A DNA stretch of 6,608 bases from contig CAZDLX010000191.1 of the NCBI GenBank assembly GCA_964506005.1, forward strand, positions 1 through 6,608, written 5' to 3'. Made by a program: the position numbers and the translations under genes. The notes beneath the pieces are model-generated. The model ran no database searches. It saw only the letters and a program-made list of their open reading frames with translations, and was not told where the DNA came from. Of the stretch, positions 1-5,394 are shown piece after piece. Position 1 is the first letter of the stretch; each line of letters starts with the position of its first letter. Source of the DNA: UBA3940 sp964506005. Lineage in GTDB: Bacteria; Chloroflexota; Anaerolineae; Aggregatilineales; UBA3940.

Positions 1-436
1 GGGTGAGCTGGACTTCATGATCATCGACCTGCCGCCCGGCACCGGCGACGCGCAGCTCACGCTGTCTCAGTCCGTGCCGCTGGCCGGGGCGCTGATCGTG
101 ACCCAGCCGCAGGAGATGGCGCTGGGCGACGCCCGCCGGGGCATCGCGATGTTCGGCCAGGTAAACGTCCCCGTGCTGGGCATTATCGAGAATATGAGCG
201 GTGACTTCTTCGGCGAGGGCGGCGGCAAGCGCCTGGCTGAGGAGCTCGGCATCCCGTTCCTGGGCAGCATCCCGCTCGACCCGCAGGTGCGCGTGGGCGG
301 CGACGTCGGCGAGCCTATCGTCGTCTCGACGCCAGACGCGCTGGCGTCGGAAGCGCTGAAGCAGCTCGCAGTAGACGTTGCACGGCGCGTGGAAGAAGCC
401 GGCGACGACGGCGATATCTCGCTGTCAATCAGCTAG
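1..436 (+). CDS. Mrp/NBP35-family iron-sulfur carrier ATPase, C-terminal part (5' end outside window)
   Basis: The reading frame is open from base 2, so the gene starts upstream of the window and 144 residues are visible. The family consists of P-loop ATPases that carry and deliver [4Fe-4S] clusters in the cytoplasm. Seen here: the Walker B-type segment IIDLPPGTGD followed by QLTL, the segment VTQPQEMALGDARRG, GIIENMS, FGEGGGKRLAEELGIPFLGSIPLDP and the closing GGDVGEPIV, all in the order typical of Mrp/ApbC. The Walker A motif and any N-terminal DUF59 domain would lie upstream. Between ENMS and FGEGGG most members have about 10 more residues including a CxxC that binds the cluster at the dimer interface; here only Gly-Asp-Phe stands between them, and the visible part has no cysteine. 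The gene ends in TAG and is followed 12 bases later by a strong terminator. Family assignment is firm; cluster carriage by this protein is uncertain. Confidence 0.93.
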   Translation, partial: GELDFMIIDLPPGTGDAQLTLSQSVPLAGALIVTQPQEMALGDARRGIAMFGQVNVPVLGIIENMSGDFFGEGGGKRLAEELGIPFLGSIPLDPQVRVGGDVGEPIVVSTPDALASEALKQLAVDVARRVEEAGDDGDISLSIS

Positions 437-448
437 TGTTGGCAGGCG

Positions 449-474
449 GGGGCAGGCAAGGGCCTGCCCCTTTT
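449..474 (+). terminator. Rho-independent terminator of the mrp-type gene
   Basis: A perfect 9-bp stem (GGGGCAGGC at 449-457 with GCCTGCCCC at 462-470) has a 4-base AAGG loop and is followed directly by TTTT. It begins 12 bases after the TAG of the ATPase gene, so it should separate that gene from ricT. Confidence 0.85.
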
Positions 475-544
475 GATTCTCCCTCACCCCGGCCTTGCAG
501 TGACTGCGACGCGCAGCCAGCGGTGCGGGCACAGGCCGCGATAC

Positions 545-573
545 TTGCGATTTGTCAGATGCTCATCTAAACT
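545..573 (+). promoter_or_regulatory. Candidate sigma-70-type promoter of ricT
   Basis: TTGCGA (545-550) and TAAACT (568-573) each match 4 of 6 consensus bases and are separated by exactly 17 bases. Transcription would start near 580, leaving a leader of about 110 nt before ricT. The preceding gene has its own terminator, so a promoter is expected in this gap. The spacer contains TTGTCAGAT (552-560), which also occurs at the regulator's promoter. The two boxes are mediocre, so the call is tentative. Confidence 0.4.
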
Positions 574-582
574 ATCGCCGAA

Positions 583-662
583 GGTACGGGTGTTGTTACT
601 TGAGAAACCGTACCGGCTGTTCGACCCAGACTTATACCGGGAGGCTCCGCGCTCTGTGCGCG
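583..662 (+). other. Structured leader upstream of ricT
   Basis: The gap before ricT has no convincing coding frame but holds a perfect 7-bp inverted repeat, GGTACGG (583-589) with CCGTACC (608-614) around an 18-base loop, and a short CGCGC/GCGCG hairpin (648-652 with 658-662). No riboswitch class is recognised. The rest of 475-582 shows nothing beyond the candidate promoter and a C-rich stretch at 481-494 that resembles the start of the repeat elements found later in the window. Confidence 0.3.
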
Positions 663-693
663 TCCCCCATGTGCTTAACGGAGCAAAATCCGT

Positions 694-1680
694 ATGACTG
701 TCACTGCAACACCGCGTGTTGTCGGTGTGCGTTTTCGCGAGGTGGGCAAACTCTACCACTTCGACTCCTCCGCTTACCCCGACGTTCAGCTTGGCGACTA
801 CGTGATTGTAGAAACGTCACGCGGCCGCCAGCTCGGCCAGATCATGGGCTTCATCCCGCCTGAGAAGGCAGAGCTGCCTGACATCAAGCCTATCAAACGC
901 CTCGCCAGCGCCCGCGACCTGCTGATGAACAAGCTGTACGAGGCCAAGGGCGTCGAGGCGCTCATCGTCTGCCGTGAGGCGGCGGCCCAGCTAGGTGGGC
1001 TGGAAGGCGCAAAGTTCGTCATGGCCGAGTACAACTACGATGGCAGCGTGCTGTCGTTCCTGTACACGTCCGAGGAGAACATCAACACGACCCGCCTGCG
1101 GAAGCGGCTGGCCAAGGAGTTCCGCGCCCGGGTGGAGATGCGCCGCATCGGCGCACGTGACGCTGCCAAGCTGCTCGGCGAGTACGGCGCGTGCGGCGCG
1201 CCGCGCTGCTGCTCGACGCACCTGACCGAGTTCAGCCCGATCTCGATCAAGATGGCCAAGGCGCAGGGCATCTCGCTCAACCCCTCTGAGATTACGGGGA
1301 TGTGCGGGCGGCTGCGCTGCTGTCTGATCTACGAGTACGAGCAGTACGTCGAGGCGCGCAAGCACCTGCCGAAGAAGAACAAGCGCGTCGGCACGCCGCA
1401 CGGCGAGGGCCGGGTGATCGCGATTAACCCGCTGGCGGGGTCCGTCACCGTGATGGTGGAGGACAACCGCTACGAAGTCGTACAGGATGACCTGATCCCT
1501 CTGGACGAGCTGCGGGCGCTGCAGGAGAAGGCCGCCAACCCGTGCGCCAAAGAGGGCGGCGGCGTGTGCGACTGCGGGGCGCGCATCCGGCCCGGCAAGC
1601 CTGCCGAGGATGCCGAGGAACCCGGCGACGAGCCGCCCAATTCGAAGCCGCGCCGCGCGCCGGGCAGGCACCGGCATTAA
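694..1680 (+). CDS. ricT: PSP1 domain protein, RicT/YaaT-like
   Basis: The product has 328 residues. The start is ATG 694, with GGAG at 680-683 ten bases upstream; homology-like sequence begins almost at once (VVGVRFREVGKLYHFD). The PSP1 C-terminal domain covers roughly residues 65-150 and is followed by the cysteine motifs of the RicT family: ACGAPRCCSTHL (C167, C172, C173), the SIKMAKAQGISLNPSEITG block, and MCGRLRCCLIYEYEQY (C204, C209, C210). In Bacillus subtilis, RicT joins RicA and RicF in a complex that binds two [4Fe-4S] clusters and FAD and acts with RNase Y in mRNA maturation; transfer of that role to this organism is inference, and neither partner gene is nearby. After about residue 275 there is a polar tail with a further C-x7-C-x-C (C284, C292, C294) and a basic, proline-rich end. 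The common tmk-holB neighbourhood is absent. Confidence 0.9.
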   Translation: MTVTATPRVVGVRFREVGKLYHFDSSAYPDVQLGDYVIVETSRGRQLGQIMGFIPPEKAELPDIKPIKRLASARDLLMNKLYEAKGVEALIVCREAAAQLGGLEGAKFVMAEYNYDGSVLSFLYTSEENINTTRLRKRLAKEFRARVEMRRIGARDAAKLLGEYGACGAPRCCSTHLTEFSPISIKMAKAQGISLNPSEITGMCGRLRCCLIYEYEQYVEARKHLPKKNKRVGTPHGEGRVIAINPLAGSVTVMVEDNRYEVVQDDLIPLDELRALQEKAANPCAKEGGGVCDCGARIRPGKPAEDAEEPGDEPPNSKPRRAPGRHRH

Positions 1681-1683
1681 GCC

Positions 1684-1779
1684 GCGGCGCTCCGCCGCAA
1701 ACCGAGTGGGACCTGATCAGGACTTCGCCACCACGACTGCGGGCGAAGTCCTTCTCTCACCGGCGGCAACCTGGCCGCC
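1684..1779 (+). other. Three successive hairpins between ricT and the amidohydrolase gene
   Basis: Three separate inverted repeats follow the ricT stop: GCGGCG/CGCCGC (1684-1689 with 1693-1698), an 11-bp perfect stem AGGACTTCGCC/GGCGAAGTCCT (1719-1729 with 1742-1752, 12-base loop) and GGCGGC/GCCGCC (1762-1767 with 1774-1779). The middle one is followed by TCTCTC, a weak pyrimidine tract, and may be an inefficient terminator or an mRNA-stabilising structure. I see no clear promoter for the downstream gene, so partial read-through from ricT is plausible. Confidence 0.45.
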
Positions 1780-1803
1780 CATATCACGCACCGGCTGCAT
1801 CGG

Positions 1804-1809
1804 AAGGAG
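1804..1809 (+). promoter_or_regulatory. Shine-Dalgarno site of the amidohydrolase gene
   Basis: AAGGAG lies 9 bases before ATG 1819. It is the best ribosome binding site in the window and fixes that start. Confidence 0.8.
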
Positions 1810-1818
1810 CGAATAATC

Positions 1819-3000
1819 ATGGCTGTCGATTTCCACGCAGAGGCTCTGGCCCTGCACCCCGAGATGATCGAGCGGCGGCGCGATCTTCACCGGCATCCCG
1901 AGCTGGCGTTCGAGGAGGTTCGCACCGCCTCGATTGTCGCCAACACGCTGGCAGACCTGGGGCTCGAAGTCCAGACCGGCGTCGGGCGGACCGGCGTCGT
2001 GGCGATGCTCGACGGTGCGCACGATGGCCCCACCGTGCTCGTCCGGGCCGATATGGACGCGCTGCCCATCGCCGAGGAGAACGAGACGGAATACGTCTCG
2101 ACCGTGCCGGGCAAGATGCATGCCTGCGGTCACGATGGTCACACGGCGATCGGGCTGGCTGTCGCGCGGATGCTGACGGCACAGCAGACCGAGATGCACG
2201 GGCGCGTCAAGTTCGTGTTCCAGCCCGCCGAGGAGATCGGCGAGGGGGCGCGAGCGATGGTGGCGGACGGGGCTCTTGAGAACCCGCGCCCGGACGTGAC
2301 GCTGGGTCTGCACCTGTGGAACACGCTGCCCGTTGGCACCGTCGCGGTGACGCCCGGCCCGTCGATGGCCGCTGCAGATATCTGGGATTGTGTCATCACC
2401 GGGAAGGGCGGGCACGGTGCCTCGCCTCACGAGACGCAGGACCCGATCATCGCCACCGCGCAGATCCTGAGCGCGCTGCAGACCATCGTCAGCCGGAACG
2501 TGAAGCCGGTTGATACGGCGGTGGTCACGGTTGGCTCCATTCACGGCGGCGACGCCTTCAACGTCATCCCGCCGGAGGTCCGGCTCAAGGGCACGATCCG
2601 CACCTACACCGAGGAGACGAAGGCGCTGGTCCACCGCCGCGTGCGGGAAGTGTGCGAGGGTATTGCCGCGTCGCTGGGCTGCCGGGCTGAGGTGGAGATC
2701 CGCTCGACGACGCTGGCGGTCGACAACGATCCCGAGGTGGCAGCGCGCGTCGCCGGGATTGCCGCGCAGGTGGTCGGCGAGGAGAACGTGCGGCACGACG
2801 AGCGCAGCATGGGCTCGGAGGACGTGTCGTTCTTCATGGCCGACGTGCCGGGCTGCTACTTCTTCGTCGGCTCGGCGAACGCCGAGCGCGGGCTCAACTA
2901 CCCGCACCACAACCCGCGCTTCGACGTGGACGAGGAGGCAATGCTGATCGCGGCGGAGCTGCTGGCGCGGGCCGTCGCGAGCTACGTGCTGCCGGGGTAG
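1819..3000 (+). CDS. M20D-family metallo-amidohydrolase (aminoacylase / N-acyl-amino-acid hydrolase type)
   Basis: The product has 393 residues, the normal length for the family, and begins at ATG 1819 after AAGGAG. Motifs in order: RRDLHRHPEL (20-29), RADMDALP (76-83), MHACGHDGHTA (100-110), FQPAEE (134-139), HLW (165-167), GKGGHGASPH (195-204), IHGGDAFNVIPPEVRLKGTIRT (241-262), GSEDVSFF (332-339) and PHHNPRFDVDEEAM (362-375). By family knowledge the two-metal site uses C103, H105, E139, H165 and H364, with E138 as catalytic base; all are present. The lid/dimerisation domain is roughly residues 185-295. Relatives hydrolyse hippurate, N-acetyl or other N-acyl amino acids, indole-acetyl amino acids, or N-acetyl-diaminopimelate; motifs do not separate these. 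There is no signal peptide, so a cytoplasmic enzyme is expected. The neighbours (RicT upstream, a GntR-type regulator downstream) do not identify the substrate; control by that regulator is possible but unsupported. Confidence 0.93.
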   Translation: MAVDFHAEALALHPEMIERRRDLHRHPELAFEEVRTASIVANTLADLGLEVQTGVGRTGVVAMLDGAHDGPTVLVRADMDALPIAEENETEYVSTVPGKMHACGHDGHTAIGLAVARMLTAQQTEMHGRVKFVFQPAEEIGEGARAMVADGALENPRPDVTLGLHLWNTLPVGTVAVTPGPSMAAADIWDCVITGKGGHGASPHETQDPIIATAQILSALQTIVSRNVKPVDTAVVTVGSIHGGDAFNVIPPEVRLKGTIRTYTEETKALVHRRVREVCEGIAASLGCRAEVEIRSTTLAVDNDPEVAARVAGIAAQVVGEENVRHDERSMGSEDVSFFMADVPGCYFFVGSANAERGLNYPHHNPRFDVDEEAMLIAAELLARAVASYVLPG

Positions 3001-3068
3001 GGTGATTGTGGCTGGTAGTGATGGGCCTTAACAAGTTTGGCTGACAGCTCACATCTGGCCGCTTAGTT

Positions 3069-3169
3069 GAACCCCCTCCGCCCGGCCCTTTGGGCCGGCC
3101 ATCTCCCCCTTGCAAGGGGGAGGTCAACCGCGCCGCTGACACCGTCACGGCGCGGTTGGGTGGGGGTTC
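3069..3169. repeat. Three-hairpin palindromic repeat element (copy A)
   Basis: This noncoding element folds on paper into a cloverleaf-like form. An outer 8-bp stem GAACCCCC/GGGGGTTC (3069-3076 with 3162-3169) encloses three hairpins: CCGGCCC-TTT-GGGCCGG (3082-3098); a perfect 20-base palindrome centred on TTGCAA (3103-3122); and an 11-bp stem CAACCGCGCCG/CGGCGCGGTTG (3125-3135 with 3148-3158) whose loop can pair further as TGAC/GTCA. It has no T tract and no coding capacity I trust. The design matches dispersed intergenic repeats seen in many bacteria; copy number here is unknown. The first 68 bases after the amidohydrolase stop (3001-3068) show nothing recognisable. Confidence 0.65.
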
Positions 3170-3173
3170 CAAG

Positions 3174-3213
3174 GGCAACCTGCCCGCGAATAGGACATGA
3201 GGACGGGGTTGCC
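3174..3213. repeat. Inverted repeat between repeat copy A and the regulator promoter
   Basis: GGCAACC (3174-3180) is repeated inverted as GGTTGCC (3207-3213). The overlapping segment AACCTG (3177-3182) can instead pair with CAGGTT (3213-3218), so two exclusive folds exist. It may be a continuation of the neighbouring repeat element. Its role is unknown. Confidence 0.35.
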
Positions 3214-3258
3214 AGGTTACTTTGTTTCTTCGCCGTTTCCAGGTGCCGATCCCCCACG

Positions 3259-3287
3259 TTGTCACGCTGCCGGGGCCAGAGTACAAT
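3259..3287 (+). promoter_or_regulatory. Sigma-70-type promoter of the GntR/FCD regulator
   Basis: TTGTCA (3259-3264) and TACAAT (3282-3287) each match 5 of 6 consensus bases with a 17-base spacer. The expected start point is near 3294, inside the palindrome at 3290-3302. It is one of the two best promoters in the window. Confidence 0.7.
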
Positions 3288-3289
3288 TG

Positions 3290-3302
3290 TCAGATAATCT
3301 GA
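3290..3302. promoter_or_regulatory. Putative operator of the GntR/FCD regulator
   Basis: TCAGAT-A-ATCTGA is a perfect 13-base inverted repeat immediately after the -10 box and across the expected transcription start. Further TTG (3287-3289) and CAA (3304-3306) lie on the two sides, slightly off register. Size and placement suit a dimeric GntR-type protein repressing its own gene; binding is inferred, not shown. Confidence 0.6.
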
Positions 3303-3326
3303 TCAATGGCTCCACGAGCGGGAAAT

Positions 3327-3332
3327 GAGGGG
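3327..3332 (+). promoter_or_regulatory. Shine-Dalgarno-like site that favours the GTG start of the regulator
   Basis: GAGGGG lies just before GTG 3336; counting GAGG (3327-3330) the spacing is 5 bases. The in-frame ATG at 3306 has no such site and would lie only about 12 bases from the predicted transcript start. Confidence 0.5.
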
Positions 3333-3335
3333 AAC

Positions 3336-4052
3336 GTGCGGGTTTCTGCCCTGCAATCGGTCGTTCTGCGGTACGTTATCGAGAACGGCTACCGGCCAGG
3401 CGACCAGCTTCCGACGATCCAGGAGATCAGCCGGGAGCTTGGCGTGAGCGTGGCAAAGACACGCGAAGACCTGGAGGTAGCCCGCGCGCTCGGCGCGCTG
3501 GAGATCAAGCCGGGGCGCGGCACGCAGGTCGCGGAGTACAGCTTTGCGCCTGCCGTGACGCTCAGCGCGCTGTACGCCATCGGGTTGGATAACCGCAACT
3601 TCGAGCACCTGCGCCACATGCGCGACGCCATCGAGCTGTCGCTGTGGCCCGAAGCCGTGGCCACACTCACGCCGGAGGACATCACCGAGCTGCGGTGTCT
3701 GATCGAGGCGGCGGAGCGGCAGCTTGAGGACGCGCCCGCCCAGATGCCTGCCCGCGAGCACCGCGCGTTCCACCTGCGGATCTTCTCGCACCTGGACAAC
3801 CCGTTTGTGTACGGCTTCCTGGAGGCCTTCTGGGACGCCTACGAGGCGTCGGGGCTGCACCTACATGCCGACCTCGACTACCTGCGCAAGGTGTGGGACT
3901 ACCACCGGCGCATCGTGGACGCGATTGAAGCCGGCGAGGTGGAGACGAGCCGCCGCCTGCTGGACGAGCACATGCGGCTGCTCAACGAGCGCAAGCCCGT
4001 CGCTGACGGCTCTCAGCCCACGCTGGAGCAGCGCGCGCGCATGTTCGAGTAG
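3336..4052 (+). CDS. GntR-family transcriptional regulator with FCD (FadR C-terminal) effector domain
   Basis: From GTG 3336 the product has 238 residues; starting at the in-frame ATG 3306 would add ten (APRAGNEGN-rich, not family-like). GTG is preferred because of the GAGGGG site and because the winged-helix begins right after it. Residues 2-68 form the GntR winged helix: YVIENGYRPGDQLPT, the helix-turn-helix EISRELGVSVAKTREDLEVARALG and the wing IKPGRGTQV. An all-helical FCD domain spans about 88-218. Family metal or ligand-binding histidines are seen as FH (H146), DYH (H190) and EHM (H212); the Asp usual three residues before the Phe of the FH pair is His (H142). FadR-type regulators bind small carboxylates or metal-bound acids and act as dimers on palindromes. 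The gene stands alone with its own promoter, operator-like palindrome and terminator, so autoregulation is likely. Ligand and other targets are not evident. Confidence 0.88.
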   Translation: MRVSALQSVVLRYVIENGYRPGDQLPTIQEISRELGVSVAKTREDLEVARALGALEIKPGRGTQVAEYSFAPAVTLSALYAIGLDNRNFEHLRHMRDAIELSLWPEAVATLTPEDITELRCLIEAAERQLEDAPAQMPAREHRAFHLRIFSHLDNPFVYGFLEAFWDAYEASGLHLHADLDYLRKVWDYHRRIVDAIEAGEVETSRRLLDEHMRLLNERKPVADGSQPTLEQRARMFE

Positions 4053-4080
4053 ATCCGGGCGCGCGAGGCAGTAGAAAATC

Positions 4081-4119
4081 ACAGGGGCGGGCCACTGGTG
4101 GCCCGCCCCTGTTCGTTTT
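4081..4119. terminator. Bidirectional intrinsic terminator between convergent genes
   Basis: ACAGGGGCGGGCCAC (4081-4095) pairs perfectly with 4098-4112, giving a very stable stem with a tiny loop. On the plus strand it is followed by TTCGTTTT (4112-4119); on the minus strand by GATTTTCTAC (complement of 4071-4080). It starts 28 bases after the regulator's stop and can end both the regulator transcript and the convergent LCP transcript. Confidence 0.87.
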
Positions 4120-4156
4120 GGCGTAGGTTGCGGCACCTTCCTGTTTGAAAGTCTCG

Positions 4157-4220
4157 ACCCCACCCCTGCCGATGCGCAAAGGGCGCATCGGCATCCCCTC
4201 CCCGCTTGCAGGGAGGGGAT
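4157..4220. repeat. Palindromic repeat element of the same design (copy B)
   Basis: After a C-rich lead-in (ACCCCACCCC, about 4157-4166) there are two hairpins: GCCGATGCGC/GCGCATCGGC (4168-4177 with 4183-4192, loop AAAGG) and ATCCCCTCCC/GGGAGGGGAT (4193-4202 with 4211-4220, loop containing TTGCA). This is the order, spacing and loop sequence seen in copy A, although the stem bases differ. The third hairpin and outer stem of copy A are not clear here. The rest of the gap to the LCP stop (4221-4291) holds only a small CCGCT/AGCGG hairpin at 4262-4274. Confidence 0.6.
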
Positions 4221-4291
4221 GTTGCCGTCTCTCCTTCCTTGCTCGCGGGGCAGGGACCGGGCCGCTGCAAGCGGTCTTCGCGGTGCAGCAG

Positions 4292-5386
4292 CTACTTCCT
4301 GAACATCTCGTCAAGTATCGGGCGCAGGACGTCCCAGTTTGGCTCGGCGACCGACGCGCCGCTGTCCGTCGTGCGGCCCATCATCATGCCCGGCTCGAAC
4401 ACCTGCTGCTCGAAGCCGCCCGGCCCAACCCAGATCACGGCGGGGGCCAGCGCAATGGCGTCGATGATCGTCAGGTCCGTATCGACGTTTTGTGTGTAGG
4501 CGACCGCGACCCCCGGCAGCCGCCACCAGTTCAGCGGGTTGATGAGCTGGCGCGTCAGCCCCGCGATAACCTGCTGCTGCCTCCGCGAGCGGTCGTAGTC
4601 GGTGGAGGCGTGGCGGCTGCGGGCGTACTCAAGCGCACGTTCGCCGTCCATGTGCTGCCGCCCCTCCTCGAACTCCACGACTTTGACGCCGTAATCGGGC
4701 GTGGGGTACTCGTAGTCGATGAAGGGCTTCTCGACGTTGACTGTGACGCCGCCCGCCGCGTCGATCAATGCGACGAACCCCTCGAAGTTGAGGCGTACGG
4801 TGCGGTGGACGGGCACGCCGAAGTTGTGCTCGACGGTTTGTGCAGCCAGCGCCGGGCCGGTGCCCGCCTCGTTGGATTCGGCGAATACGTGCGCAGCATT
4901 GATGCGCTGCAAGCCATAGCCCGGAATATCCACGTACAGGTCGCGCGGGATGGAAAGCATCCCCACGTACGGCTGGTCCGGATCCACCGTGAGCAGAATC
5001 ATCGCATCCGTCCGCGTGACCATGCCCTCGCCGGGGCGCGCGTCGACGCCCATCACGAGGATATTCGTCCGCGGCGGCGGCGCGATGATGTAGATAGCCA
5101 CCAGCACGACGGCGAAGGCCAGCGCAAACAGCCCCCCTGCCAGCGCAAGCTGCAGCAGCACGCGGAACAGCTTCGGCAGGCGGCGGCGACGCTTGCGGCG
5201 GCGCGGTGGAGGCGCTCCCGGCGGGCGAGCGCCGGGCACGCGCGGAGGCCGGTACCCCGGCGGATACTCCCGGTACGGGTCCTGCAGGCGTTCCGGGCGA
5301 AGCGGGTAGTGCGGCCTCGTACGGTCGAACTCGATCTCGGGTTCGCGGGCGCGGCGCGCCCGTCTGGGGTTGTTTCTACCAGGCAT
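4292..5386 (-). CDS. LytR-CpsA-Psr (LCP) family glycopolymer transferase
   Basis: The product has 364 residues. Residues 1-70 are rich in Arg and Pro and end in a basic RRRKRRRR run, as expected for a cytoplasmic tail; one membrane helix follows (about 73-101), then the extracytoplasmic LCP domain. Family marks: TNILVMGVDARPG (107-119), RTDAM (125-129), SIPRDLYVDIPG (145-156), RINAAH (161-166), GGVTVNVEKPFID (212-224), LEYARSR (252-258) and DYDRSRRQQQVI (263-274). The conserved charged residues R125, D127, R148, R256, R258, D265 and R266 are in place for binding a polyprenyl-phosphate lipid. LCP proteins move lipid-linked glycopolymers such as teichoic acids, capsule or arabinogalactan onto peptidoglycan; which polymer is not evident here. 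ATG 5386 has no Shine-Dalgarno sequence, but a -10-like TAGAAT lies 8 bases upstream, so the mRNA may be leaderless. The gene is convergent with the regulator and divergent from ffh. Confidence 0.93.
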   Translation of the reverse strand: MPGRNNPRRARRAREPEIEFDRTRPHYPLRPERLQDPYREYPPGYRPPRVPGARPPGAPPPRRRKRRRRLPKLFRVLLQLALAGGLFALAFAVVLVAIYIIAPPPRTNILVMGVDARPGEGMVTRTDAMILLTVDPDQPYVGMLSIPRDLYVDIPGYGLQRINAAHVFAESNEAGTGPALAAQTVEHNFGVPVHRTVRLNFEGFVALIDAAGGVTVNVEKPFIDYEYPTPDYGVKVVEFEEGRQHMDGERALEYARSRHASTDYDRSRRQQQVIAGLTRQLINPLNWWRLPGVAVAYTQNVDTDLTIIDAIALAPAVIWVGPGGFEQQVFEPGMMMGRTTDSGASVAEPNWDVLRPILDEMFRK

Positions 5387-5394
5387 GGGCCGGG

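Noticed and set aside
473..863. Small plus- and minus-strand frames in the mrp-ricT gap
   Set aside because: They overlap the terminator, the promoter or the start of ricT, lack ribosome sites and show no domain.
991..1677. A 228-codon minus-strand open frame opposite ricT
   Set aside because: An antisense shadow with no family resemblance, opposite a well-conserved RicT sequence.
1542..2279. A plus-strand frame spanning the end of ricT, the gap and the start of the amidohydrolase gene
   Set aside because: It crosses two real genes out of frame and a hairpin-rich gap, is dominated by Arg and Ala, and has no ribosome binding site.
1717..2910. A 397-codon minus-strand open frame opposite the amidohydrolase
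   Set aside because: It lacks recognisable motifs, is rich in Arg, His and Asp as expected of an antisense shadow in GC-rich coding DNA, and lies opposite a gene with a full set of M20 motifs.
3069..3169. tRNA gene suggested by the cloverleaf-like fold
   Set aside because: There is no acceptor-stem/CCA pattern, T-loop GTTCRA or anticodon-arm geometry; the hairpin stems and loops are of the wrong sizes.
3063..3297. Short frames on both strands across repeat copy A
   Set aside because: They are produced by palindromic C/G-run repeats; no start signal or family resemblance supports them.
3069..4220. CRISPR array or transposon bounded by the two repeat copies
   Set aside because: The copies are in the same orientation, differ in stem sequence, have no regular spacers, and the DNA between them holds only a regulator gene with its own promoter and terminator; no transposase is present.
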